From Sweltsa coloradensis (Eukaryota; Arthropoda; Insecta; Plecoptera; Chloroperlidae), in the NCBI GenBank assembly GCA_024449915.1, contig JAMZAV010002001.1:62001-126000 (forward strand): a stretch of 64,000 bases of DNA, read 5' to 3'. Below the pieces are notes generated by a model. That model ran no database searches. It worked only from the letters and a program-made list of their open reading frames with translations, and was not told the DNA's origin. Made by a program: the position numbers and the translations under genes. Every line of letters starts with the position of its first letter. Position 1 is the stretch's first letter. This document shows positions 1 through 10,451 of the stretch, one piece after another.

Positions 1-140
1 AAAAGCATAAATTAAAACACCAAATCGTCATTTTGAAATGGGCCGGTTGAGTCTTCAATTTGCTACGCTCGCGCCTGTGCGGAGGTATAGGAGACTGCTA
101 ATCTAGCCTACTATAGGGGTTTAATATCAATGCGTGAAAC
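1..140. other. Unassigned left flank
   Basis: No coding signal or repeat was recognised here. The copia-like RNase H frame from the right loses its family-typical ending near position 145, so this stretch is probably the sequence into which the element is truncated. Confidence 0.4.
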
Positions 141-946
141 ATAATGTCAATATGCTTTGACCTTTCGGTGATGTCTTTATTACTGCTTAATTTTATTGCA
201 GCAGCATTGTCACCAAATATTGTACATGGAATTTTAATTAGTTTGTCTTGTTTTAACTCATGTAAAATATCTTTTAACCACAGTACCTCTCGAGTAACTT
301 CTGCCATAGCCATGTATTCAGCTTCCATAGTTGATCTTGCTACACAACCCTGTCTTTTACTATACCATGATATCGCTCCCCCTGCTAGTAAAGTTACATA
401 ACCTGTTGTGGATTTCCTGGTCTCCAGGTCTGCTCCCCAATCTGCATCACAATACACGTTTATAATGCTCTCGTTCCTTTCAAATTTAAGCTTCAAATTC
501 TTTGTACCTTTTACATATCTTATTATGTGTTTTACTTCTTTCCAATCTTTGAATTTCGGTTCTTGACATTTTCTACTAACATGACTTACTGCATATGTTA
601 AGTCTGGTCTTGTATTGTTAGACAAATATAACAGACTTCCGATAGCTCTCCTATAGGTTGTAGAATCAAAGTCTAACTCATCACCATTTGCTTCTACATA
701 TCCACTAGGTAAAATTGTCTGACATGGTTTACAATTTTGCATTGAAAAATCCTCCAATATCTTATCAATGAATCTACTTTGACATAATACAATACCATCG
801 TCAGATTGCTCGATTTGAATTGACAGCAAATTAGTGGCATTTCCCAAATCCTTAATTTCCAGTTCAACTGACAATAATTCTGACTTTACAATCATAACTT
901 CTTGCTCTTCTCCTATGATAACTATATCGTCTACATACAATCCCAT
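98..946 (-). pseudogene. Ty1/copia RT C-terminus and RNase H
   Basis: A 282-codon open frame. Residues 4-7 are YVDD, the copia RT active-site motif C. The RNase H domain follows, with the landmarks VYCDADWGAD (first catalytic Asp), STMEAEYMA (catalytic Glu) and IFGDNAAAI (Asp). The family-typical SKHIDI motif is near the end. After it the sequence diverges into a short non-family tail, so the last part of the domain is missing. The first Met is only the first ATG in a polyprotein fragment and not a real start. In an active element this region would copy RNA into cDNA and degrade the RNA strand. Family assignment is secure; activity is ruled out by the broken upstream region. Confidence 0.85.
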
Positions 947-2741
947 GATTACATTTCCCTTTATGTATCACACATGGTTCTTTTTACACACCTTTAAAAT
1001 TTCCTAACTTTCTTAGAATTTTGTCTGCATGTACATTCCAGTCTTTGCTAGAGTTTGGTAGCCGTAAATACTCCTTTTCAATTCACAAACAAAGTTTTGC
1101 CTATCTCTTTCTTCAAACTTTTCTGGTTGTTCCATTAAAACACACTACATCCAATGTCAATGTAAAATGCACTATTTACATCTTTTATGTTCTACCTTCC
1201 AATTTTTTTGGAGTTTGCAATCGCTATCATAATCGTAACGATTTCCTCTTTATTACAGACTGAAAGTCTCATCATAATTCATGTGATTTCTTCTTAAAAC
1301 CCTTTCGCTACCAACCTTGCTTTATGCCTAACTATTTCTCCTTTTTCATTGTTTTTTGTTTTTAATACCCATTTACATCCTATCACTTTCACATGTTCTG
1401 GTCTTTCAACGATATCCCATACATTATTTTTCCACATACTCTCCATCCTCTATTCTCATAGCTTTTTTTCCACTCTTTTGCATCTGGCCCCGACATGCTT
1501 CGCTGCTATTGTTTCCGGTTCTAATTTACAAACTTTACTCATGTCAACTGATTTTTGCAACAACCGCAAACTTTTGCTTCCTCTCTCTACCTGATCTACG
1601 CAATTCTCCCTCTTGCACTAATTGTTCAACATTGGGTGTTTTTTATGAGTCTATATCTACTCTCTCCCTAATTTTTTCTTCATTTTCTACTTCTAGTCCT
1701 GGTTTTCCCTCTGATATTTCCATATCTATTTCTTCAACTATCATTTCATCATAAAACTCAAGTTTCCTCTCCTGTTTCTATGATTTTTCTACATTTAAAT
1801 GGAAAAATTTTTCCTCAAATATAACACTCCATCTTACAATCATTATATTCTTTCTAAGCTCCATAATCGTAACCATCTTTAGTTCCTGTCTCATAACCCA
1901 TCATTACACATTCTTCTGCTCTAGATTCGAGTTTACTAGCATTTTCTCTAATCGCCCATGCCTTACAACCAAATACTTTGATCTTTTCCCAAATTCCTCT
2001 TTATCAAGTATCTTTGCCCACCACAATTCATAAGGTATTTGAAAACCTATCGCTGGCTGATGGCACTCTATTTCTCACATACACAGCCGTCATTACAGCT
2101 TTCTCCCCAAAATTCCTTCGGAACACCCGACTGAAACATCATACATCTCACAGTATCAAATATTTTACGATTTTTCCTCTCTGCTAATCCCTTCTGTTGA
2201 GGACAGTATGGAACCGACCTTCTGTGCTCAATACCCGATTTCTGCAATGTCCCTGAAGATTTTTATTTTAAATACTCCGTTCCATTATCGGATTGAAAAA
2301 CCTTAATTTCCCTTTTATGCAATTTTTTCAGCATTTTCCCGAAATTTTTTTGAATGTTGCTGGCACTTCAGCTTTGGTTTTTAAGCATTCAACACAGCAT
2401 ATTATCTAGAACCATTCATCAATGAATGTAACAAACATATTGAGATCCTCCCTTTGATGTTGGACTTATTTTCCCTATACATCCGAGTGTATTACCTCCA
2501 ATACTTCACCGCTTTATGTTGACTGGTCCTAGTCTTTGGAACTCCTTTGTTGCACATTTTCCCTTTTACACCCTACTGAGCAATCGATCATTCTATCATC
2601 CCGATTCAACTTTAGTATCGGAATTTTAAACAATGCTTCCTGATGTACATGTCCTAATCTCTCATGCCATACTTTTACATCATTAGCACATTTTAAAGCT
2701 ATACCATTAACTGTACATTTTTCTCCCTTTACAACTAAATT
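947..2741 (-). pseudogene. Degenerate Ty1/copia integrase and RT N-terminus
   Basis: No long frame survives, but minus-strand fragments are recognisable. Around 2150-2230 the peptide HRRSVPYCPQQKGLAERKN matches the conserved copia integrase region holding the catalytic Glu. Order relative to the flanking protease and RT is correct. Frames shift repeatedly and stops are dense, so this is a relic. Open plus-strand frames here are shadows of low-complexity T-rich sequence. Confidence 0.65.
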
Positions 2742-3297
2742 TCACTCAACGTCATTTACTTTCACCATGTTTTCAGTTTGAATGATATATACATCATTAC
2801 TACCTCTTATAGCAGTAAATACTATTTCATCTCCTTTTGTGTTCCATACATTTGCCTTGTCTTTTGAAAATTCTAACATGAATCCCTTGCTGGTTAGTTT
2901 TCCTACTGAAATCAAGTTTGTTCCCAAATTAGGCACATACAAAACATTTTGAAAACGAATTTCCCACTCCGTTTCCATTTTCACTACTACCGTTCCTATC
3001 CCTTTAATTTCTAGCTTACTATTGTCGCCAATCTCTACATTACCATCTATTTTCTCATTTATTTCAGCAAATAACTCTTTATGTGATGTCATGTGATGTG
3101 ATGCACATGAATCTAGATACCAGTTACCTTTCTTAGTGCTTCCTATACTTGCTTTCATGCATATCACCTTGTCCTTTATATCTGCCACTTCTGCCATTGA
3201 AGCCCTGGCATTATAGTTCCCTGCGTTATTATCTCGATGCTGAATGTCTTTTGTAGTTGCATTGCAGTCTCTAGCTATATGTCCCCATCTCCCACAA
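2742..3297 (-). pseudogene. Ty1/copia second zinc knuckle, protease and pre-integrase segment
   Basis: The minus frame opens just downstream of the MITE (element boundary at 3298) with the rest of a CCHC knuckle (CGRWGHIARDC), then runs without a stop into a 151-codon stretch. Its landmark is NWYLDSCASHHMT, the aspartic protease active-site region; the usual Gly of DSGA is Cys here. A GAG-pre-integrase-like region with YVPNLGTNLISVGKL follows. The frame stops at 2742, before integrase. The protease would process the polyprotein inside the particle. Confidence 0.75.
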
Positions 3298-4336
3298 TAG
3301 GGAATATTCCACTTCCGCCAAATACTGTACGAATAGATTTTTTAGAAGAAGTATTTCGTCCCGATTACAAATATGTACTTTGTTTTTCCGTGAAATAATA
3401 ATCCAGTGATTTATAGCCGTTTTAAAAGCAGCAGTTTTTTAAAGCGGCAAAAACGACTGTGACGTCAGAACTGTGTTGATCCAACGCCGTCTGGATATAC
3501 ATACATCCAGACCAAAGATGTTGGAATAGTATTATAGTAGGATCGAGATATACATCAAGACGGCGGTGTTTTAAACAAAGCAGCGCCTAGCGTAGCCTAC
3601 AGTAATGTAAACAGATGGCGGACATTTTACATTTAACGCCTAGCCAGAAAACGAGAAAAGTTGACATTGCAATCAAAAAAACAAAACTGAAAAAGTCCTA
3701 AGTCTAGGCCTAGACGTAGAAAATTATTTATAATACAACAGTCTAGGCCAATCGTTCCTGTAGGATATAGGCATTGGTATGTGAATACTAAAATTACTCA
3801 CTTGACAAGCCCTAGGTTTAACTTGCCAACCCTAGGCCTGCAAGTTCATGTTCTGACAAACATCCCGCACAAAAACCTTACTTTGATGACTAATTAAAGC
3901 CTATTGTAGATAAAGAATACCATGATAGTCCTAGGCTATGCAAAAATTCAAGACAAAATGCTCGTTATTCTTTATCACAATGATCTCGCGAAATCTCCTG
4001 TCACATACGAAAAAAGAAAAACAAAAGACGGTGAAAATGTACATCCCTGTGGAGTTGTTTGTGTTGAACGGATGGGCGAGCACCGCCGTCTGTATGTAAA
4101 TATGTACAAATATACGTACATTTAGTTTCCAATTGGCCTTGACTCAACACAGTTATGACGTAGTACCGTCCAAAGATGGCGCACGCTTGTTTTTGGCGCG
4201 CAAACTGGGGGTCCAATTTACTTCTTGTTTAAATTACACAAAAAACATTTTTTTTAAATAAAAAAAAGTGCAGTGACTATTTAGACATGAATAAGAATTA
4301 AAATAAAATATAAAATATTAAGTGGAATATTCCCTA
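3298..4336. mobile_element. 1.04-kb MITE inserted in copia gag, with no visible target duplication
   Basis: The ends are perfect 17-bp inverted repeats, TAGGGAATATTCCACTT at 3298-3314 and its complement at 4320-4336. A second, imperfect inverted similarity lies inside (around 3460-3485 and 4130-4160; ACGTCAGAACTGTGTTGA against ACGTCATAACTGTGTTGA). There is no transposase frame. On the minus strand the host frame resumes exactly in phase across the insertion, completing a canonical CX2CX4HX4C knuckle, which places the insertion between CAA and TTG with nothing duplicated. A TA duplication is the alternative, but would add two bases and shift the host frame. Confidence 0.75.
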
Positions 4337-5151
4337 TTGTTACATTTTATCCCATTTCTACAGTACTTTGACACATGTCCTGCTTGACCACAATTGTAGC
4401 ACTTGTATGTTTTCTCTTCATTTGGTTTCACTTGTTTTTCACTGAAATGTCTATTCTTGATGTCTCGATTATCTGAAGTTCTTTCCCATTTCTTCTGCGT
4501 CTCTTGTCTTGTGTCTCGCCCATTGAACTGCTTTCTTGCTACAAAATTAGCTTGTACTTCATCTTCTTTCTTTATTCCTTCAACTCTTTTATTCCTTCTC
4601 TCTTCAGTCAGCAACTTCCTTTTTACTTCAACTGTGTTTACATCTTGATTGTCCTCTAAACTGCGAACTACTCCATCGTATTCATCAAGCGGTAACCCGG
4701 CTAGCATTATCATTGCTAAACAGGAGTCTGTAAAGTTTATGCCTCCTCTTATAAGCTTCCTGTTCAAGCTCTGAATTTTAGACAAGTATTCATTCATAGG
4801 TAGCTCCGTAGTTTTCTTTATACTTAGCATTTCTTTTAAAGTTATCACACAGTGTAGCACCGTAAAAAAAAAATTCCCCAATGTTATCCAAATCTCACTG
4901 GCTAGTGAAATGTCACCAATGTCTTCTAGAATTGAGTCTTTCACCACGGAAAAAATAAAAGCACGAGCTTTTCTGTTATTACGCGCTTGCTCATCATTCA
5001 ATTGTCCCACTTGTAAATCTCCAAAACCTGGCTCCACCGCATTCCAGCAGTTTCTGTTTACTAATTCAGCCTCTGTCCTTATGGACCATGAATGGTAATT
5101 ATCCTCTCCTCTTAACATCACTATTCTTCTTATTTCCGAATCTTCCGCCAT
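4318..5151 (-). pseudogene. Ty1/copia gag (capsid and first zinc knuckle)
   Basis: A 277-codon frame beginning MAEDSEIRRIVMLRGEDNY, with the copia gag signature of a short N-terminus followed by a W-containing segment (NYHSWSIRTEAEL). The central region MNEYLSKIQSLNRKL and LAGLPLDEYDGVV is typical of the UBN2-like capsid domain. Near the C-terminus is one canonical knuckle, CYNCGQAGHVSKYC. The last residues and the stop come from the inserted MITE, not from gag. The ATG at 5151 fits the expected protein start. Gag would form the retrotransposon particle. The frame is open but truncated by the insertion. Confidence 0.85.
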
Positions 5152-5895
5152 TTTGTCTCTTTTATTTACGAATATTTCTAGTTAGCGAAATTTAGTGTTT
5201 TAAAATTGAGTTGGTACTTCCAAAAATACAAATGTAGCGGTTTTTGTTTTCTGTAGAATTTATGTTGGTATGCCTGAATGTTACATTGCGTCCGCCATTT
5301 TTGATTCTCATTTCACACAGGTTCTCCACGATAAATCTTCTAATTTCTCCTAATGTCTCGTATCTTCATGTGTCCCTAGTGTCTCTATTGTCTCCACTTG
5401 CGTATTTAGTGTCCCTAGTGTCTCTGTTATCCCTACTTACGTATTTCACATCATTTCGCCCGCATGTCTAGCCGCGTAGTATTCGTACGATTTGTCTTGG
5501 CTTTTAGAACACGCCATTTTTACTTCGTTCATTCCCGCGTACTTCCCGTTTCTCGCACTGGTGCTTCTTCACGTTCTAGGCCCATGACCTATTGTTATTT
5601 ATGTCCCTCATGTCACTTCTGGGAATTATTAATCACACGATGTACTGCTGAGAATGAACTATTTATTATTACTACAAATTACATGATGAAATACAAATTA
5701 TTAGTGTCACCTCGTCTTGACTTGATCAGCCATTAGAACCACAGACGATCTCAAGATGCCGGAAGTAGTATTACCAACAAAAAAAATACAAACACTTAAT
5801 ACCGGTAATCAAAATAACAACTTACAATTATTTGTTGTCTTACTACATACATCATTAATTAATGTAACAAATATAAACCATAATATTAACAATAT
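5152..5895. other. Copia leader or LTR candidate region, not resolved
   Basis: Lies upstream of copia gag on its strand, so should hold the leader and possibly the 5' LTR, but no second LTR copy is in the window to compare with and I could not define ends or a primer-binding site. It holds a two-copy tandem repeat (next entry). The small plus-strand frames have no recognisable product. Confidence 0.35.
5371..5448. repeat. 39-bp tandem duplication
   Basis: Two adjacent 39-bp copies (5371-5409 and 5410-5448), each starting TGTCCCTAGTGTCTCT, with a few mismatches. It lies in the presumed copia leader or LTR, where short tandem repeats are common. Confidence 0.75.
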
Positions 5896-5907
5896 CAGGT
5901 AACCCGG

Positions 5908-8215
5908 TAGCACACAACCAGGATGCACAATGGATTCAAGACGAAAGAGATAGGATGAGCGATGTTAATGAGATGAGATTCGAAGGTATAACTGTTGATG
6001 AATTAAAGTCGACAATCAGTGCTACACATAGCTGGAAAGCACCAGGTAATGATAATATTCAAAATTTTTGGTATAAGAAACTTCAATACTACTCACAATC
6101 AAATTAGAAAATGTCTAAACGAGTTTATAAATGGAGTTAAAGAAATACCCGAATTCTTTACTGAAGGAGTAACCTTTCTCAAACCGAAAGATAATGACAC
6201 GAAGAACCCAAGTAAATATCGGCCAATTACATGTCTACCAACTATATATAAAATTTTGACTTCATGCATAACAAATAAAGTATATAAGCATTGCGAAGAA
6301 TACAATATCATGTCCAAGGAACAAAAAGGATGCTGTAAGAACTCGCAGGGATGTAAAGAACAACTCATTATCGACTCTACTGTAATGAATCAGGCACACA
6401 ATAAGAAAAGGAATATTCACGTAAACTACATTGACTACAAGAAAGCTTATGACTCAACACCACACACATGGCTTATTCAGATTTTACAAATATATAAAAT
6501 CAACTCAGTAATTGTAAACTTTTTGAAGACAGTAATGAAGACATGGAGTAACAACACTAAAACTAAATATGAAAAACCAGCAGATAACTACAGATCCAAT
6601 CCAAATTAAACGTGACATTTTCCAAGGTGACTCATTTAGCGCATTATGGTTTTGTCTGTCATTAAACCCACTGTCGCATATGCTTAACGAATCAACATAC
6701 GGATTTAAAATTAAGGACAATAATATGGTATGTCACACAATTTCTCACCTATCTTCATGGATGATCTCAAGTTATATGCATCAAATTTTGTTCAACTAAA
6801 CAGTTTAATCAATACTACATTTGAATTTAGTCAAGATATCTGCATGTAGTTTGGAGTAGACAAGTGTAAGACGCTACATATCGAAAAGGGTAAGGTTACG
6901 CAGGCAGAAGAGTTCCAGCTAGATGATGGAAATAGGATTGGAGTAATGGATGATAACGAAGTATACAAATATTTAGGATTCTCACAAGCTGCCAGCATGG
7001 AACATAAAGTAATGAAAGAAAAATTGATAGATACATACAAGAAGCGACTAAAATCTATCCTCAAGACGCAACTAAACGGTAAAAGCAAGATCACAGCAAT
7101 AAATACATATGCTATTCCAGTACTGACATATTCATTCGGAATCATTAAATGGACGCAGACAGACATCCACGCGCTGGAAATATTAACTCGTTCTACACTT
7201 ACTAAACACAGAATGCATCATCCTAAATCAGCAATAGAGAGATTGACACTTCTAAGAGAACAAGGAGGACGAGGCCTAATTGATCTGAACAACTTATATT
7301 ATAAACAACTAGACATTTTAAGAAAATATTTTTTTACAAAGAGCAACCAATCAACACTGCATAGGGCTGTGGTGCTAGCTGACAAATCATTAACTCCACT
7401 CAATCTAGCAAACGAAAATGTCAATCTACAAGGGAAACTCATAACTGACGCTTCAAAAGAGTTACGTCTCTCAGAAAAGACCCTACACAAGAGACATTAT
7501 GATGAACTACATAAAGGTCACGTAGATATTAAAGCATCAAATAGGTGGTTAAACAACGGGGAACTATTTGGAGAAACAGAAGGTTTTATGCTGGCTATTC
7601 AAGACAGAGTGATTGCAACGAAAAATTATTAAAAAAAATACATTATACAAGATGCGACAGTAAGTAAAACAATCGAACACATCATATCCGGGTGCCAGTC
7701 ACTATGTCAAACGGATTACCTCTACAGACATAACCAAGTAGCTAACATTATTCACCAAAAACTAGCAATCAAGTACAACCTCATTGATCCACACACACCT
7801 TACTACAAATACAAACCGGAGAAAGTACTAGATAGCAAAGATTTCAAATTATATTACGACCGCACAGTTATAACAGACCAAACTATACATCACAACAGAC
7901 CGGATATTATTATAATTGACAAGAAGAAACAAGAAACTACCCTTATTGACGTTGCTGTCCCAATGTGCCATAACGTCGAGACTACATGGAAGAAAAAAAT
8001 TGACTAGTATAGTGAACCTGCAATTGAGATCAAGAAGATGTTTAAACAGAAAAAAGGTAAATACAATCCCATACGTGATATCGGCTAATGGCATCATACC
8101 GAAGAAGCTACATGAAAGCATTAAACAACTAGATCTTCCACCCAATGTTTACATCGAGACTCAAAAGGCAGTAATACTCAACACGTGTAGAATAGTTCGT
8201 AAATTTCTAAACTAA
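5908..8215 (+). pseudogene. R4/Dong-like RT and restriction-like endonuclease, copy 1
   Basis: RT palm motifs are visible in pieces: YIDYKKAYDSTPH (motif A, about 6427-6465), IFQGDSFSALWFCL (motif B, about 6616-6660) and FMDD in place of the usual YADD (motif C, 6754-6765). Frames change near 6075, at about 6549 (one inserted T relative to copy 2) and just before motif C. TAG stops fall at 6847 and 8005 in the main frame. A TAA near 7630 is private to this copy. About 30 bp containing the first CxxC of the zinc knuckle are missing near 7660. The endonuclease core RPDIIIIDKKKQ lies near 7900. The downstream tail is open to 8215. Confidence 0.85.
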
Positions 8216-8493
8216 GAATGATACTTCGAGATTCCGAGACAGCTTCCATCCTGACATGGTTTTCGTGGTTTCCCATAGTCCGAAGAGCAAATGCTAGGAT
8301 GGCGACGAGAAATCGGCCACGACCGTACACAGCAGAAAGAAAACATCATCTACAATTTTATAAATGACTTATTTTAGTTAGAGTTAAGACAAAGTAATAA
8401 TGTAGGTATGTGATGTACACATGGAAGTACTTGACGTAAGTCCGTACAACATGTTAGCTCCGGTTTTGACCGAGTTTGTATGAAATACATCCA

Positions 8494-8532
8494 ATAAAAT
8501 AATAATAATAATAATAATAAAAATAATAAAAA

Positions 8533-8563
<31 letters not shown>

Positions 8564-8570
8564 AATAATG
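8494..8570 (+). repeat. (TAA)n tail of the Dong-like element
   Basis: Imperfect (AAT)n with occasional extra A, directly following the LINE 3' UTR. It may be the element's own tail, the target repeat, or both. Confidence 0.9.
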
Positions 8571-8611
8571 AATATATGGTTTTTAAGCATAAGCCCGCTT
8601 TAAGGACATAG

Positions 8612-8745
8612 TTATTGATTCATAGCAGTTGTCGAAAAAGTTTGCCCCGACTGGGGTTCGAACCCAGAACCTCCGGCTTAACGTGCCGGAGGTTCTGGGT
8701 TCGAATCCCAGTCGGGGCAAATTTTTTCGACAACTGCTATGAATC

Positions 8746-8750
<5 letters not shown>
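8612..8750. repeat. 139-bp palindrome made of two head-to-head tRNA 3' halves
   Basis: Arms 8612-8677 and 8685-8750 are inverted copies with only two mismatches around a 7-base loop (TTAACGT). Each arm carries a T-arm/B-box (GGTTCGAACCC in one, GGATTCGAACCC in the other) and the acceptor-stem piece TGCCCCGAC/GTCGGGGCA. The 77 bases from 8643 to 8719 could fold with tRNA-like ends, but the 5' side is simply the complement of the 3' side, so there is no D-arm or A box. It is bounded by the LINE's TAA tract on the left and a pure TAA array on the right. A related single half lies at 31338-31375. Confidence 0.9.

Positions 8751-8803
<53 letters not shown>
8746..8803. repeat. (TAA)n microsatellite
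   Basis: About 19 nearly perfect AAT/TAA units immediately to the right of the palindrome. Confidence 0.95.
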
Positions 8804-8809
<6 letters not shown>

Positions 8810-9251
8810 CCATTTTTGAAACTATTTTATATTGCTAATAAATATAAAACAGATTTTGCCATACAAAAGCTTACAAAATCTAACATGGCGGCCCATTACC
8901 ATTAATTCAAAACCGAGCTACGAAGGCTTTTTTACACCGATCAAGGTTTAGAGGCTACATGCTTGCGAATTTAGAATTGAGAATTTCTGCAAAGAAGCAG
9001 ATGTATAGTTCCTTCGACAACAAATCACTGGTTCTGCAGATTTGATCCATTTCATCGCATCACTCTAGACAAAAAAAACTCGTAGACATAACCCAGGAAC
9101 TTTGATCATCCCTGACGTGAAGACTTCTAGACATTTCAATATTGATATTAGGAACCATTTCAAAATTTCTTAATAAGAACGCATTTACATTAATTAATCA
9201 AGTTATAACATGCTGGAAGTCATCAAATTATGTTTAACACCCTTTACTATC
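8804..9251. other. Unassigned AT-rich spacer
   Basis: I see no coding signal, RNA gene or clear repeat here. Confidence 0.4.
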
Positions 9252-9255
9252 AATT

Positions 9256-10175
9256 GACGACTTGAATTTTACCCGCCTCCTGACGTCACGAGGCTACATG
9301 GCGGAATTAGTGGGTATAAATCCTCATTTCGCAAATTGACGCCTGCTTCACGGCGCAACACTTATCACGCTCTAACTTTTATTCTATTCATTATTTGGAC
9401 AATAGCTAAATGAATAATATTTAGCAAATATCATTCTTTGTAATAGCGATTATTTCGATTTTTTGACACAGTCGTTAGCTTGTTATAACAATGTACGCAT
9501 CATTCATGTGAAAATTATCAATAACTCAAGTTTTCTCAATAATTTATTTGACAAAAAACTACTGATCGGATTTCGACAAGACCTCTTTAAAAATATGCAC
9601 CAGACTTTTCAGACAAGAAATAAACTAACTTTCTAGATAGAAAGTGCACTAAACGAAACGAAGCAGCATAGAGTAATATGCAGGGTATGTGTTTTTATCT
9701 AAAATACGCACTCTTGACGTGTGGATGAGCCGTGAAAAAGTGCACGCTGCATATTACTCTATGCTGTAAATTTTCGTTCAGTGCACTTTCTATCTAGAAA
9801 GTTTGTTTATTTCTTGTCTAAACAGTCTGATGCATTTTTACAAAGAATCCTTGTCGAAATCCGATCAGTAGTTTTTTGTCAAATTAATTAATGAGAAAAC
9901 TTAAGTCATTGATAATTTTCACTTGTGTGATGCGTACATTGTTATAAGAAGCTAACGACTTGGTCAAAAAATCGAAATAATCGCTATTACAAGGAATGAT
10001 ATGTTTGCTAAATATTATTCATTTAAGTGTCGTCTAAATAATGAATAGAATAAAAGTTAGAGCGTGATAAGTGATGCGCCGTTCAGCAGGCGCCAACTTG
10101 CGAAATAAGGATTTATACCCAATACTAGTCACGTGACCTATCGATCGTTTTAAGCTCCGCCCATTTCGAGTCGTC
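9256..10175. mobile_element. Large foldback element, copy 1, with AATT target duplication
   Basis: About 920 bp that reads almost symmetrically around about 9715. Ends are GACGACT and AGTCGTC, flanked by AATT at 9252-9255 and 10176-10179. The outermost 50 bases of the two arms differ: one side has a CRE-like TGACGTCA-type site, the other a CACGTG-type site. The two arms then match through GGGTATAAATCC inward. The centre is a further hairpin (CAGCATAGAGTAATATGCAG and its complement). No transposase. Confidence 0.85.
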
Positions 10176-10451
10176 AATTTGTTCACCATCATTTGATCAC
10201 CCTTTTACTAACTCATTTTATATGATATGTTCCATACCATCATTGTTCACCCTTTACTCTCTCCTTTTATAATATTTGTTAATTTATTTTATTGTATTTA
10301 ATAATGTGTTGTTTTTAAGAGGTATAACTTAGGCATAGTAAGTTAGACACATTGTGCCTGAGGCCTTATGGCCCTTTTCTAACTTTCTATAGAGTAGTGC
10401 AGCTTAATATACGATATACTTATATTTATTTATAAAAGCATGACATTAGAC

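Larger units (their letters stand above)
141..5151 (-). mobile_element. Decayed Ty1/copia LTR retrotransposon, internal region
   Basis: Read on the minus strand, the order is gag (5151-4318), second zinc knuckle, protease and pre-integrase region (about 3300-2742), integrase (about 2500-1950), RT and RNase H (946-141). Protease followed by integrase and then RT is the diagnostic Ty1/copia order. If the insertion at 3298-4336 is ignored, gag and protease lie in one continuous frame, as expected for a single copia polyprotein. The integrase and early RT are broken by many stops and frameshifts. The 3' end is lost within or just after RNase H. No LTR pair could be defined. The element is certainly defective. 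Confidence 0.85.
5896..8570 (+). mobile_element. R4/Dong-like non-LTR retrotransposon, copy 1 (5'-truncated)
   Basis: The element encodes RT followed by a CCHC-type region and a restriction-like endonuclease, the layout of R2/R4-type LINEs. The wording of conserved blocks (WKAPG.D.I.NFWYKK; KGC..S.GCK.QL; INTYAIPVLTYSFGIIKWT) fits the R4/Dong clade. The 5' end is truncated near 5896. The 3' end is an (AAT/TAA) tract from about 8494, agreeing with Dong's known association with TAA repeats. It is nearly identical to the minus-strand copy at 16470-19108. Several frameshifts and stops make it inactive. Confidence 0.85.

Noticed and set aside
8384..8590. Ile-rich small membrane protein
   Set aside because: Translation of a (TAA)n tract on the opposite strand.
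8643..8719. A 77-base tRNA gene with loop TTAACGT
   Set aside because: The 5' side is only the complement of the 3' half. There is no D-arm or A box, so it is a palindrome and not a tRNA gene.
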